A stretch of DNA of 64,000 nucleotides from positions 3,720,001 through 3,784,000 of the forward strand of contig NZ_CP087585.1 in NCBI RefSeq assembly GCF_022200785.1, written 5' to 3'. Below, one piece after another: positions 36,889 through 45,750 of this stretch. Both the position numbers and the translations under genes were made by a program. The DNA is from Pedobacter mucosus. GTDB lineage: Bacteria; Bacteroidota; Bacteroidia; Sphingobacteriales; Sphingobacteriaceae. How positions within the stretch are numbered: the stretch's first letter is position 1; each line of letters begins with the position of its first letter. The notes beneath the pieces are model-generated. The model saw only the letters and a list, made by a program, of their open reading frames with translations. It searched no databases and was not told the DNA's origin.

Positions 36889-37569
36889 ATGAGTTTTTCA
36901 GATAATCAACAGAAAATAAATGACAGCATTGCCCAGATTGCTTTAATTTCTAGCAGCATTCCTGGCGTTGTTTTATTACACGATATCAAAAATGGGTCAG
37001 TTGTTTGGATGTCTGAATTAGGATTAAAACAGCTTAACATCACTTTAGCAGACATAACCAAACTTACAGCAGAGGAATATTATTTCAAATTTTTTAACAG
37101 TGAGGATGCTAAAGATTATGTTCCCAAAATTCTTAACCTAATTGAAAACAACAATGATGAGGAAATCTGTACATATTTTCAACAGGTTCGTCTATTAAGC
37201 GGAGCAGATTATACTTGGCACATGGCTAGTACAAAAATATTTCTAAGGGATGATAAACATCAGCCGTTGTTAACAATAACAATAGCATTTCCCATTGATG
37301 CGATGCACCATATGGCTGTGAAAGCATCTAGATTATTGGAGGAAAATAACTTTTTAAGAAGAAACTCAGCGATATTTTCAAGCTTAAGCTTAAGAGAACG
37401 AGAAATACTTAAATTATTGGCATTAGGCAAAAGTTCTGGTGAAACTGCAAATCAACTCTTTATTGCTCCCCAAACCGTAGAAACTCATAGGAAAAATATT
37501 AAACAAAAATTAAAAACGAGCTCATACTATGAGCTTTGTGAATATGCAAGAGCATTTGATCTAATTTAA
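36889..37569 (+). CDS. PAS-LuxR transcriptional regulator
   Basis: 226-aa regulator: an N-terminal PAS-like sensory domain (~15-135; SSIPGVVLLHDIKNGSVVWMS) and a C-terminal LuxR/GerE helix-turn-helix (~160-222; LSLREREILKLLALGKSSGETA followed by TVETHRKNI). No receiver domain, so it probably senses a small ligand or a partner directly. The small gene downstream (37647-38096) starts 77 bp later on the same strand. Confidence 0.88.
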   Translation: MSFSDNQQKINDSIAQIALISSSIPGVVLLHDIKNGSVVWMSELGLKQLNITLADITKLTAEEYYFKFFNSEDAKDYVPKILNLIENNNDEEICTYFQQVRLLSGADYTWHMASTKIFLRDDKHQPLLTITIAFPIDAMHHMAVKASRLLEENNFLRRNSAIFSSLSLREREILKLLALGKSSGETANQLFIAPQTVETHRKNIKQKLKTSSYYELCEYARAFDLI

Positions 37570-37646
37570 AATTGGCCAAATACCCACTTTTAGGGATTGT
37601 TTTATATCTTATTAAAACCTTGTTTTGCTCCATTAAACAAGTAATA

Positions 37647-38096
37647 ATGAAATTTATAATCGCATTGAATTTATTGTTTATTATCTTCCTTACCTTATTA
37701 AAAATTTCATCTTTTAATAGTCTTGGTCGTAAAAACGAAAAGATTGTAATCTATGGTTTAGTTCATAAAATACAATTTGGCTCTGAGGCAGCATTTAAAT
37801 GGTCGTACCAAATTGTAAGTGCAAGTGCTGAATTGAATGCAATTAAAAAGATGAAAGCTAACTTAAAGGATGAAAATCCAAACTCATCCTGGATAAAAGT
37901 TAGTTCTTCAAAATATGATTATAACTCAGGTGCTGAAGCCATGTGTATTATTAAATATTATAAAAAAGTTGGTTCATGCAGTTATTCAGGCTTTATTATT
38001 GATTTCGGTAAAACTAAAAAAGAGGCGGTAGAAAGTGCTACTAAACTCCAAAAACAATGGATAAACTTTGAAATAAAATCTCAAATCAAGTTTTAA
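37647..38096 (+). CDS. hypothetical secreted or membrane-anchored protein, 149 aa
   Basis: Not recognised. I start at ATG 37647 (MKFIIALNLLFIIFLTLLK), which gives an N-terminal signal/anchor segment; the frame is open further upstream only from a TTG at 37572. The rest is a lysine-rich globular part with two cysteines (AMCIIKYY, GSCSYSGF). A distant SPOR- or DUF-like family is possible, but nothing specific can be read. Confidence 0.6.
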   Translation: MKFIIALNLLFIIFLTLLKISSFNSLGRKNEKIVIYGLVHKIQFGSEAAFKWSYQIVSASAELNAIKKMKANLKDENPNSSWIKVSSSKYDYNSGAEAMCIIKYYKKVGSCSYSGFIIDFGKTKKEAVESATKLQKQWINFEIKSQIKF

Positions 38097-38254
38097 TGCA
38101 ATTCCTAATTCAGACTTATTTGCCTTACTATATTTTTTGCTAAAATCTAAATAGTTATAAATTAACGCTTTCCTATTCTAAATTCATCATCTCAAAATTC
38201 CTATTAAAATGTTTATAAAATCATGATTAGCTTTGCTCAAATAAATATTTCTAT

Positions 38255-40546
38255 ATGCTGGCGCATCATAAACTAATTGCAACTGAATTAAAAATTTCTG
38301 AAAAACAGGTAACTGCTACGTTAAATTTATTAGATGATGGCGCCACCATACCTTTTATCTCGCGGTATCGAAAAGAGCTAACGGGAAGTTTGGATGAGGT
38401 TCAAGTTGCTGCAATAAGAGACCGGGTGTTACAATTACGGGATTTAGATAAACGCCGCGAAGCGATTTTAAAATCTATGACTGAGCTTGGTAAGTTAACT
38501 CCAGAGTTAGAAAAGCTAATTAACACTGCCGAAACAATTTCCTTATTAGAAGATATTTATTTGCCCTATAAGCCTAAACGCAAAACCCGGGCATCAATTG
38601 CGAAAGAAAAAGGTTTAGAACCTTTGGCCAACCAAATTTTTGAACAAAAAAATATTGATTTAAATACCATTGCTCAATCCTTTATCAACATAGAAAAAGG
38701 CGTTAATTCTTTAGATGAAGCTTTAGCTGGCTCAAGAGATATTATAGCAGAGCTGATTTCGGAAAACGCAGAGATACGAACTAAAATGCGTCATTACTAT
38801 CAAGAAAAAGCTATTTTCAAAGCAGAAGTAATCAAAGGAAAAGAAGAAGAAGGCATAAAATATAAAGATTATTTCGACTGGAGTGAATCAGTAAAAACCG
38901 CTGCCTCTCATCGCGTATTGGCCATGCGCCGTGGCGAAAAAGAACTTATCTTAAGGTTAGATGCTTTGCCTCCCGCGGAAGATGCAATTGCGATTCTAGA
39001 AAAACAATTTATTTTGAGCAACAATGCCTCATCAAAGCAGGTACAGCAAGCTTTAGAAGATGGATACAAGCGTTTATTGGAGCCTGCAATGGAAACAGAA
39101 CTCCGCGTTTTAACAAAGCAAAAGGCTGATGTAGAAGCAATAAAAGTTTTTGTAGAAAATGCTCGTCAATTACTATTGGCCGCACCAATGGGCCAAAAAA
39201 ATGTTTTAGCCATTGATCCAGGTTTTCGTACAGGTTGCAAAGTTGTTTGTTTAGATAAGCAAGGACAGCTTTTAAAAGACACTGTTATTTACCCGCACAC
39301 CGGACAAGGAAACATAAAAAATGCAGCCGATATTATTCAACAGCTTTGTAAAAAATATAAAATTGAAGCCATTGCTATCGGTAACGGAACCGCAGGAAGG
39401 GAAACAGAATCGTTTATACGCGGACTAAATTTACCTGATGTTACCATTGTGATGGTGAATGAAAGCGGTGCATCAATTTATTCGGCATCTGATGTGGCGA
39501 GAGCAGAATTTCCAACGCAAGATATTACGGTTCGTGGGGCAGTTTCTATCGGTCGCCGGTTAATGGATCCTTTAGCCGAATTGGTAAAAATCGATCCAAA
39601 ATCAATCGGTGTTGGTCAATATCAACATGATGTTGATCAAAATAAATTACAGGCAAGTTTGGATGATACCGTAATGAGCGCTGTAAACGCTGTTGGAGTA
39701 GAATTAAATACCGCTTCTAAACAAATTTTAGCATACGTTTCTGGCCTAGGACCTACTTTAGCACAAAACATCGTTGATTATAGAAATACCAATGGCGCTT
39801 TCAAAAATCGAGAAAGTTTAAGAAAGGTGCCTCGTTTGGGGGACAAAGCTTATGAACAAGCTGCAGGTTTTTTGCGCATTCGCAATGCTGAAAATATTTT
39901 GGATTCCAGCGGCGTTCACCCTGAACGTTATGATTTGGTTGATAAAATGGCGAAAGATTTAGGCCAAACATTATCAGCTTTAATTAAGGATCCGCAAGTG
40001 CAAAAGCAGATTAATTTGCATCAATACGTTAATCAAGAGATTGGCTTGCCTACTTTAACAGATATCTTGAAGGAGCTCGCTAAACCAGGTCGTGATCCTC
40101 GTGAAGCATTTGAAAATTTCAGCTTTGCAGAGGGCGTAAATGCCATTTCTGATTTAAGAACAGGTATGAAATTAAGCGGCATTGTAACTAATATTACAAA
40201 TTTTGGTGCTTTTGTAGATATCGGCGTTCATCAAGATGGATTGGTTCATACCAGTCAATTGGCAAATCGTTTTGTTGCTAATCCGAATGATATCGTTAAG
40301 GTTCATCAAAAAGTAGAAGTTACAGTAATGGAGATTGATGAAGTGCGAAAGAGAATATCGCTTTCTATGAAAACTGAAGCTAGTCCTAAGTCGGAAGTCC
40401 AGAGTCGTGAGCCAAAAGCAGATAAACCGAAACCGGATTATAAGCCTAATAATAATAAGCCTAATTTTAAACCAAAACAAGAGCCAAAAATTGCTGATGG
40501 CGATTTGCAGGATAAATTAGCGAAACTAAAAGGTATATTTAAATAA
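38255..40546 (+). CDS. tex: Tex-family RNA-binding transcription accessory protein
   Basis: 763-aa Tex protein. The N-terminal helical domain (IPFISRYRKELTGSLDE) leads into a YqgF/RNase-H-like fold (VLAIDPGFRTGCK), helix-hairpin-helix repeats (ILAYVSGLGPTLAQNIVDYR; LRKVPRLGDKAYEQ) and an S1 RNA-binding domain (~640-710; GMKLSGIVTNITNFGAFVDIGVHQDGLVH). A disordered Lys/Pro/Asn-rich tail follows, ending in LAKLKGIFK. Binds RNA and affects transcription. Confidence 0.96.
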   Translation: MLAHHKLIATELKISEKQVTATLNLLDDGATIPFISRYRKELTGSLDEVQVAAIRDRVLQLRDLDKRREAILKSMTELGKLTPELEKLINTAETISLLEDIYLPYKPKRKTRASIAKEKGLEPLANQIFEQKNIDLNTIAQSFINIEKGVNSLDEALAGSRDIIAELISENAEIRTKMRHYYQEKAIFKAEVIKGKEEEGIKYKDYFDWSESVKTAASHRVLAMRRGEKELILRLDALPPAEDAIAILEKQFILSNNASSKQVQQALEDGYKRLLEPAMETELRVLTKQKADVEAIKVFVENARQLLLAAPMGQKNVLAIDPGFRTGCKVVCLDKQGQLLKDTVIYPHTGQGNIKNAADIIQQLCKKYKIEAIAIGNGTAGRETESFIRGLNLPDVTIVMVNESGASIYSASDVARAEFPTQDITVRGAVSIGRRLMDPLAELVKIDPKSIGVGQYQHDVDQNKLQASLDDTVMSAVNAVGVELNTASKQILAYVSGLGPTLAQNIVDYRNTNGAFKNRESLRKVPRLGDKAYEQAAGFLRIRNAENILDSSGVHPERYDLVDKMAKDLGQTLSALIKDPQVQKQINLHQYVNQEIGLPTLTDILKELAKPGRDPREAFENFSFAEGVNAISDLRTGMKLSGIVTNITNFGAFVDIGVHQDGLVHTSQLANRFVANPNDIVKVHQKVEVTVMEIDEVRKRISLSMKTEASPKSEVQSREPKADKPKPDYKPNNNKPNFKPKQEPKIADGDLQDKLAKLKGIFK

Positions 40547-40858
40547 TCATCATAATGGCATAAAATAGTACAATGGTTAATTAAACAATGTGGGCGTTTT
40601 AACACGCTTTCCACTATATCTTTTTGCCAGAAAAAGGCAAAAAGGATGTCGCTTCAATCGTTAACGCAAATGAAAATCTACAATTTTAACCGATTAAACT
40701 GAAACCTAAATAGTAGCATTATACAATCCTTTTAGACCCGATTGAAGCGATATCCATTTCATTTTTCTTGAAATGATTTAGCGTAAAGCGGGAAGAAACT
40801 TTGTTTATTGCAGGAAGATGCTCTTCTTAAAATTTAATTAAAACTTAGCCGCTAATGC
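40547..40858. repeat. intergenic region with an inverted pair of dispersed repeats
   Basis: No gene. Two units of the dispersed repeat lie in opposite orientation: one on the minus strand at ~40590-40660, with CGATTGAAGCGACATCC and the hairpin TGCC/GGCA, and one on the plus strand at 40737-40800, with CCCGATTGAAGCGATATCC, an inverted repeat ATTTCA/TGAAAT and AGCGTAAAGCGGGAAG. The arrangement resembles BIMEs made from paired REP elements. Confidence 0.75.
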
Positions 40859-41938
40859 TTAAAGATTTGCAAACTTATCTTTAAATTCCAATCTGGCTTT
40901 TGGCAAACTTTCTGGATAATTCGTTTGAATAAAAGTGATCATCGCTTCACGAACAATACAGCGTAAATCGAAAGCCCGGGATGAATTAGAAGCGCTCATC
41001 AAAAAACGAATTTCAATTGAACCATCTCTATTGGTATCCGTAACCTGAACCACATTAACTCTTTTATCCCAAAGGGGATTATTGGTTAAAAGACGGGTTA
41101 ATTCTTGGCGCAAAGGCTCAATAGGAATGGTATAATCCATATAGAGAAAAACGGTACCAAGTAATTCTGCTGAGACCCTGGTCCAGTTTTGGAAAGGCTT
41201 TTCGATGAAATACGTAATGGGAAGGATCAATCTACGCTGATCCCAAATACTTATCACCACATAAGTTAGTGTGATTTCCTCTACCCTGCCCCATTCACCT
41301 TCCACAATTAAAACATCATCGATACGAATAGGTTGCGTAAATGCAATTTGAAATCCTGCTAATAAGTTACCAAGAGATTTTTGAGCGGCGAAACCAATAA
41401 TAATTCCACCAATACCAACGCCGGTTAATAACCCTGCCCCTATTCTCCGCATACTTTCAAAACTTAATAAAATAATGGCAGCTGTGATTACAATAATTAA
41501 TGCAACTATAAACTTTTTTACAAATTGTAATTGAGTGCGTATTTTACGTTCCTTTAAATTATCTTCTTTATTAAGATCGTATTTTAGGTAAAAATAGTCT
41601 TCGAGAACACTTATCACCCTAATTAAGATTAGCGCAAAAGTTGCTGTTAATGCAATTTCTAATGTTTTTGATATTGAATAACTATTAGTTGCACTGATAT
41701 CCATTAAGGAAATGGAAAAATCAAGCAGTGCTAATGGTATAAAAATACCCACAGGATTCTGCAAATGTTTTATAGTTGATTTAATGATAATGAAATTCCA
41801 CCATCGGGAAAACAATAAAAAACTCTTATGAATAATATACTTAATTAGAATACCAATTAAAATTGCAGCTAAGCCAATAATTAAATTTTTTAAAAATAAA
41901 GGAATAGGATATCCAAAGATATGGTCGAGATACTGCAT
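40859..41938 (-). CDS. MscS-family mechanosensitive ion channel
   Basis: 359-aa channel with about four to five membrane segments. The pore-lining helix/beta-domain region is recognisable: AGLLTGVGIGGIIIGFAAQKSLGNLLAGFQIAFTQPIRIDD, then VEEITLTYVVISIWDQRRLILP and a C-terminal alpha/beta cytoplasmic domain. It would release solutes on hypo-osmotic shock. Monocistronic. Confidence 0.92.
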   Translation of the reverse strand: MQYLDHIFGYPIPLFLKNLIIGLAAILIGILIKYIIHKSFLLFSRWWNFIIIKSTIKHLQNPVGIFIPLALLDFSISLMDISATNSYSISKTLEIALTATFALILIRVISVLEDYFYLKYDLNKEDNLKERKIRTQLQFVKKFIVALIIVITAAIILLSFESMRRIGAGLLTGVGIGGIIIGFAAQKSLGNLLAGFQIAFTQPIRIDDVLIVEGEWGRVEEITLTYVVISIWDQRRLILPITYFIEKPFQNWTRVSAELLGTVFLYMDYTIPIEPLRQELTRLLTNNPLWDKRVNVVQVTDTNRDGSIEIRFLMSASNSSRAFDLRCIVREAMITFIQTNYPESLPKARLEFKDKFANL

Positions 41939-42074
41939 AGCAATTTGTTGGTTTATTTAAGAAAATTGACTCCTCTTAGCTATAATTAACAAAAGGTTTA
42001 AAGGATTGTTTGAAAAAGAAAACTGCAGGCCAGTTCAAATGTTTGTTGTATATTGATTTAAATCTAACAATGAT

Positions 42075-42614
42075 ATGACAGCTAAAGAAACGCTTTCTAT
42101 CATCCCTGAAAATATATTAATTAATAAAATTTATGAAATCCGTGGCTTTAAAGTTATGCTGGATAGCGATTTAGCTGAACTTTATGGTGTAGAAACGAAA
42201 AGATTAAACGAACAAATCAAAAGAAATATTGAAAGATTCCCAGAAGATTTCATGTTTCAGCTTACAGAAATTGAGTGGCAATCTTTGAGGTCGCAAATTG
42301 CGACCTCAAAGATTGCGAGAGGAGGAAGAAAATATTTACCAAATGTTTTTACGGAACATGGCGTACTTATGCTTTCAAGTGTTTTAAATAGTCAGCAAGC
42401 TATCCAGGTTAACATTCAAATTGTTAGAATATTTTCGAGAATAAGGCAATGGCTAAGTGAAAATGGCGAATTGAAATACGATGTTGAAGAAATTAAAAGA
42501 AAGCTCAATAATCAAGATAAAAATATAGAGCTTGTTTTTAGCTATTTAGATCAATTAATGGAAAAGAAAAATGAGCCTAGGAAACAGATTGGTTTTAAGC
42601 CAGATGATTTGTAG
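42075..42614 (+). CDS. ORF6N-domain protein
   Basis: 179-aa protein with an N-terminal ORF6N domain (~15-105: YEIRGFKVMLDSDLAELYGVETKRLNEQIKRNIERFPEDFMF followed by FTEHGVLMLSSVLNSQQAI), a DNA-binding domain found in phage and mobile-element proteins. A helical, probably coiled-coil tail follows. Commonly a solitary accessory gene in Bacteroidota; no phage gene is nearby. Target unknown. Confidence 0.88.
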   Translation: MTAKETLSIIPENILINKIYEIRGFKVMLDSDLAELYGVETKRLNEQIKRNIERFPEDFMFQLTEIEWQSLRSQIATSKIARGGRKYLPNVFTEHGVLMLSSVLNSQQAIQVNIQIVRIFSRIRQWLSENGELKYDVEEIKRKLNNQDKNIELVFSYLDQLMEKKNEPRKQIGFKPDDL

Positions 42615-42989
42615 CTATCGCGAATTAAACATTTTTAGCATTACAAACCAAGCCTGCTAAACGGGATAAAAGCAGTATCCTTTTATTGGTTTTAAAATTT
42701 ACTAACTCTGATAAACAAAACGCTTGTTAGCGTTAGTAACTTTACCAATAAAGATTTAGCGAAAAGCCCGACCGAAATCAGCCGAAGAATAACTGATTTT
42801 GCTTTCCAACCCTAAAAATCCTCCTTTAAAAAGTAGATGCTGAAATAAATTCAGCATGACGACCGACTTAAACTGTATTTAATCCAAATTTTTCTCTTCA
42901 ACTATTTGATCATAAAAGTATTCTGCCTATCTTTGCAGTCCCAAATTTAATGGGAATAAATAATTGTTTAATAAATTAAATACAAGCAA
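42615..42989. repeat. intergenic region upstream of rplM with repeat fragments and promoter
   Basis: No gene. Contains a copy of the AAAGCCCGACC-type repeat with inverted repeat AAATCAG/CTGATTT (~42752-42810), then a copy of the right half of the accB-accC element (42839-42863, GCTGAA/TTCAGC and CATGACGAC). The promoter of rplM is at 42905-42935. Confidence 0.65.
42905..42935 (+). promoter_or_regulatory. Bacteroidota-type promoter of rplM
   Basis: TTTG (42905-42908), 19-bp spacer and TATCTTTG (42928-42935), a full consensus match. The GTG start at 42990 leaves a leader of roughly 45-50 nt, in line with ribosomal-protein operon regulation. Confidence 0.85.
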
Positions 42990-43433
42990 GTGAATACGTT
43001 AAGTTACAAAACTGTCTCTGCCAATGCCAAAACTGTTAACAAACAGTGGGTTGTTGTTGACGCACAAGGCGAGATTTTGGGGCGCTTGTCATCGAAGATC
43101 GCAATGATCATCCGTGGTAAAAACAAGCCTGAGTACACCCCACACGTAGATTGCGGAGATAACGTTATTGTTATCAATGCAGACAAGGTTAAATTGACAG
43201 GAAACAAATTCAGCGAAAAGCAATATGTTTCTTATACTGGTTATCCAGGTGGTCAACGTTTTATCTCTCCGAAAGAGTTAATGGCGAAACATCCTCAACG
43301 TGTAATTGAAAAAGCAGTAAGAGGTATGTTACCGAAAACTAAATTGGGCAAGAAATTGTACACAAACCTTTTTGTTTATGCAGGTGAAACTCATCCGCAT
43401 TCGGCTCAATCTCCAACAACCATTAAACTTTAA
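42990..43433 (+). CDS. rplM: 50S ribosomal protein uL13
   Basis: 147-aa L13 with MNTLSYKTVSANAKTVNKQWVVVDAQGEILGRL, a start that is highly conserved in Bacteroidota and requires the GTG at 42990. Also GKNKPEYTPHVDCGD and KLYTNLFVYAGETHPH. Followed by rpsI after only 3 bp. Consensus promoter upstream. Confidence 0.97.
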   Translation: MNTLSYKTVSANAKTVNKQWVVVDAQGEILGRLSSKIAMIIRGKNKPEYTPHVDCGDNVIVINADKVKLTGNKFSEKQYVSYTGYPGGQRFISPKELMAKHPQRVIEKAVRGMLPKTKLGKKLYTNLFVYAGETHPHSAQSPTTIKL

Positions 43434-43436
43434 GAA

Positions 43437-43823
43437 ATGTCAGTTACTAACACTTCAGGAAGAAGAAAAACAGCTGTTGCACGCATCTACTTAAAAGATG
43501 GTGCTGGCGCAATTACCGTTAACGGTAAAGATCACAAAGTATATTTCCCAACTTTACCTTTGCAATACATCGTAAACCAAAGTTTAGAAGTTTCTGAACT
43601 TACTGGTCAATATGATATTACAGTAAACGTAAAAGGTGGTGGAGTAAAAGGACAAGCAGAAGCTGTTCGTTTAGCTATTGCTAAAGCGATTGTAGAACTA
43701 GATGCGGAGAAAAAACCAGCATTGCGTGCTAAAGGTTTAATGACTCGTGATAACCGTATGGTTGAGCGTAAAAAACCAGGACGTGCTAAAGCTCGTAAGA
43801 AATTCCAATTCAGTAAACGTTAA
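43437..43823 (+). CDS. rpsI: 30S ribosomal protein uS9
   Basis: 128-aa S9 with TSGRRKTAVARIYLK, GGGVKGQAEAVRLAIAKA and the conserved C-terminus KPGRAKARKKFQFSKR, whose terminal Arg reaches the P-site tRNA. Three bases after rplM; the usual L13-S9 pair, followed by rpsB. Confidence 0.98.
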   Translation: MSVTNTSGRRKTAVARIYLKDGAGAITVNGKDHKVYFPTLPLQYIVNQSLEVSELTGQYDITVNVKGGGVKGQAEAVRLAIAKAIVELDAEKKPALRAKGLMTRDNRMVERKKPGRAKARKKFQFSKR

Positions 43824-43827
43824 TCAC

Positions 43828-43833
43828 AGGAGG
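43828..43833 (+). promoter_or_regulatory. perfect Shine-Dalgarno AGGAGG before rpsB
   Basis: AGGAGG, 8 nt before the ATG at 43842. Bacteroidota genes generally lack SD sequences, and no other gene start that I examined closely in this window shows one. Confidence 0.8.
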
Positions 43834-43841
43834 CAAACACA

Positions 43842-44720
43842 ATGGCAAGAACTACTTATCAAGACTTATTGGATGCAGGTGTACATTTTGGTCACCTTAC
43901 CCGTAAATGGAATCCAAAAATGGCTCCTTACATTTTCATGGAGCGTAATGGAATTCACATTATAGATTTAAATAAAACTTTAACTAAAACTGAAGAAGCT
44001 GCGGCTGCGATTAAACAAATCGTAAAATCAGGACGTAAAGTATTATTTGTTTCAACAAAAAAACAAGCAAAAGGAATCGTAGCTGAGCAAGCGAAAAAAG
44101 TAAATATGCCTTTCGTAACCGAACGGTGGTTAGGTGGTATGTTAACTAACTTTCAAACTGTTCGTAAGTCAATTAAAAAGATGGTTACCATCGATAAAAT
44201 GACTAAAGATGGTACTTATGCTATTCTTTCGAAAAAAGAGCGTTTAATGATTCAACGTGAACGTATTAAATTAGAATCACTTTTGGGTGGTATTGCTGAT
44301 TTAAATCGTTTACCTGCAGCTTTATTCTTAATTGATGTTAAGAAAGAACACATCGCGGTAACTGAAGCTTTAAAATTAAACATCCCAACTTTTGCGATGG
44401 TTGATACAAACTCTGATCCTTCTAACATCGATTTCCCTATTCCAGCGAATGATGATGCTACAAAATCAATTTCTTTAATTACTGATGTAATTATCAAAGC
44501 TATTGAAGAAGGTTTAGATGAACGCAAACGCGAAAAAGATGATGAAGCTGAAAAAGAGGCAGTAGCAGCGAAAGTTGCAGCTGATGCTCCTGAAGTTAAA
44601 GAACCTAGAGCGGCTGGCGAAAAAAGACCAACTAAAAAAGTAACTGCAGATGCTGAGGCAGCTGTAGCAGCAACCGAAGTTGAAGCACCTTCAACTGAAG
44701 AACCTAAAACAGAAGAATAA
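43842..44720 (+). CDS. rpsB: 30S ribosomal protein uS2
   Basis: 292-aa S2 with MARTTYQDLLDAGVHFGHLTRKWNPKMAPYIF, RWLGGMLTNFQTVRKSI and TNSDPSNIDFPIPANDDATKSI. The core ends near residue 235. A ~50-residue Ala/Glu/Lys-rich extension (AEKEAVAAKVAADAPEVKE...) follows, as in several Bacteroidota. Preceded by a rare perfect Shine-Dalgarno. Followed by tsf after ~100 bp containing weak hairpins. Confidence 0.98.
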   Translation: MARTTYQDLLDAGVHFGHLTRKWNPKMAPYIFMERNGIHIIDLNKTLTKTEEAAAAIKQIVKSGRKVLFVSTKKQAKGIVAEQAKKVNMPFVTERWLGGMLTNFQTVRKSIKKMVTIDKMTKDGTYAILSKKERLMIQRERIKLESLLGGIADLNRLPAALFLIDVKKEHIAVTEALKLNIPTFAMVDTNSDPSNIDFPIPANDDATKSISLITDVIIKAIEEGLDERKREKDDEAEKEAVAAKVAADAPEVKEPRAAGEKRPTKKVTADAEAAVAATEVEAPSTEEPKTEE

Positions 44721-44780
44721 TCCCAGTCCCGCTAAAGGGAGTAAAGGTTACAAATTCATATATTATTTAATCACTAGCAA

Positions 44781-44798
44781 GTCCCGTTTAATCGGGAT
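44781..44798 (+). promoter_or_regulatory. weak hairpin between rpsB and tsf
   Basis: GTCCCG pairs with CGGGAT (one G-T pair) around a 6-nt loop, followed by a short T-rich stretch. A similar TCCC/GGGA pair lies at 44721-44740. It could attenuate transcription between rpsB and tsf; weak evidence. Confidence 0.35.
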
Positions 44799-44819
44799 TT
44801 GTTTGTAAAAACTAAAAAA

Positions 44820-45659
44820 ATGTCTACAGTACAAATTTCTGCAGCAGATGTGAACAAATTGCGTCAACAAACTGGCGCTGGTATGATGGATTGCAAAAAA
44901 GCTTTAGTAGAAGCTAACGGCGATTTTGAAGCAGCTGTTGATTATTTACGTAAAAAAGGTGCTAAAGTAGCAGCGAGCCGTCAAGATCGCGAAAGCAATG
45001 AAGGCGTTGTTATTGCTAAAGCAACTGCTGATGGTAAACGTGGTATCGTTTTAGAACTAAACTGCGAAACTGATTTCGTTGCTAAAAATGCTGATTTCGT
45101 TGCTTTAGCTAACAAATTTGCTGATTTAGCTATCGACGCTAATCCTGCTGACTTAGAGGCTTTATTGGCTTTAGATTTAGATGGTGTTAAAGTATCAGAG
45201 GTTATTATTGATAACACAGGTAAAATTGGTGAAAAAATTGGTATCTCTAAATACGAAGTAGTAAATGGCGAAAAAGTTGTTCCTTACATCCACGGTAACT
45301 TCCGTTTAGGTGTTTTGGTTGCTTTAAGCCAGGATTTTGATGGCGCTGCTGAAGCCGGTAAAGATGTTGCAATGCAAATTGCTGCAATGAGCCCTGTTGC
45401 TTTAGATAAAGCTGATGTTGATCCTCGCACTATTGAGCGTGAGATTGAAATCGCTAAAGATGTAATTCGTGCTGAAGGTAAACCAGAAGAAATGGTTGAG
45501 AAGATTGCTGCCGGTAAATTGAATAAATTCTACAAAGACAGTACTTTATTAAACCAAGAGTTTGTTAAAGATGGTTCAGTAGATGTTCGTAAATTTTTAG
45601 ATAACACTTCTAAAGGTTTAACTGTTTCTGCTTTCAAACGCATTCAGTTAGGTGCATAA
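44820..45659 (+). CDS. tsf: translation elongation factor Ts
   Basis: 279-aa EF-Ts, the guanine-nucleotide exchange factor for EF-Tu. UBA-like N-terminus (ISAADVNKLRQQTGAGMMDCKKALVEANGDFEAAVDYLRKKG) and core with ELNCETDFVAKN. I start at ATG 44820 (MSTVQISAADV) rather than the upstream frame. Terminator follows at 45675-45714. Confidence 0.97.
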   Translation: MSTVQISAADVNKLRQQTGAGMMDCKKALVEANGDFEAAVDYLRKKGAKVAASRQDRESNEGVVIAKATADGKRGIVLELNCETDFVAKNADFVALANKFADLAIDANPADLEALLALDLDGVKVSEVIIDNTGKIGEKIGISKYEVVNGEKVVPYIHGNFRLGVLVALSQDFDGAAEAGKDVAMQIAAMSPVALDKADVDPRTIEREIEIAKDVIRAEGKPEEMVEKIAAGKLNKFYKDSTLLNQEFVKDGSVDVRKFLDNTSKGLTVSAFKRIQLGA

Positions 45660-45674
45660 GCATTTATAAAATTT

Positions 45675-45714
45675 AAAAAACTGGTTAGCTGAAAAGTTAA
45701 CCAGTTTTTTTTTG
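45675..45714 (+). terminator. intrinsic terminator after tsf
   Basis: 13-bp stem AAAAAACTGGTTA (45675-45687) with TAACCAGTTTTTT (45698-45710) and a T-run. Confidence 0.88.
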
Positions 45715-45750
45715 ACTAAAATTATCAAACAGAATTTAAAATTTTTGCTT

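Noticed and set aside
36599..36892. 97-codon plus-strand frame antisense to BlaI
   Set aside because: It overlaps a well-supported BlaI gene on the other strand and shows no family features.
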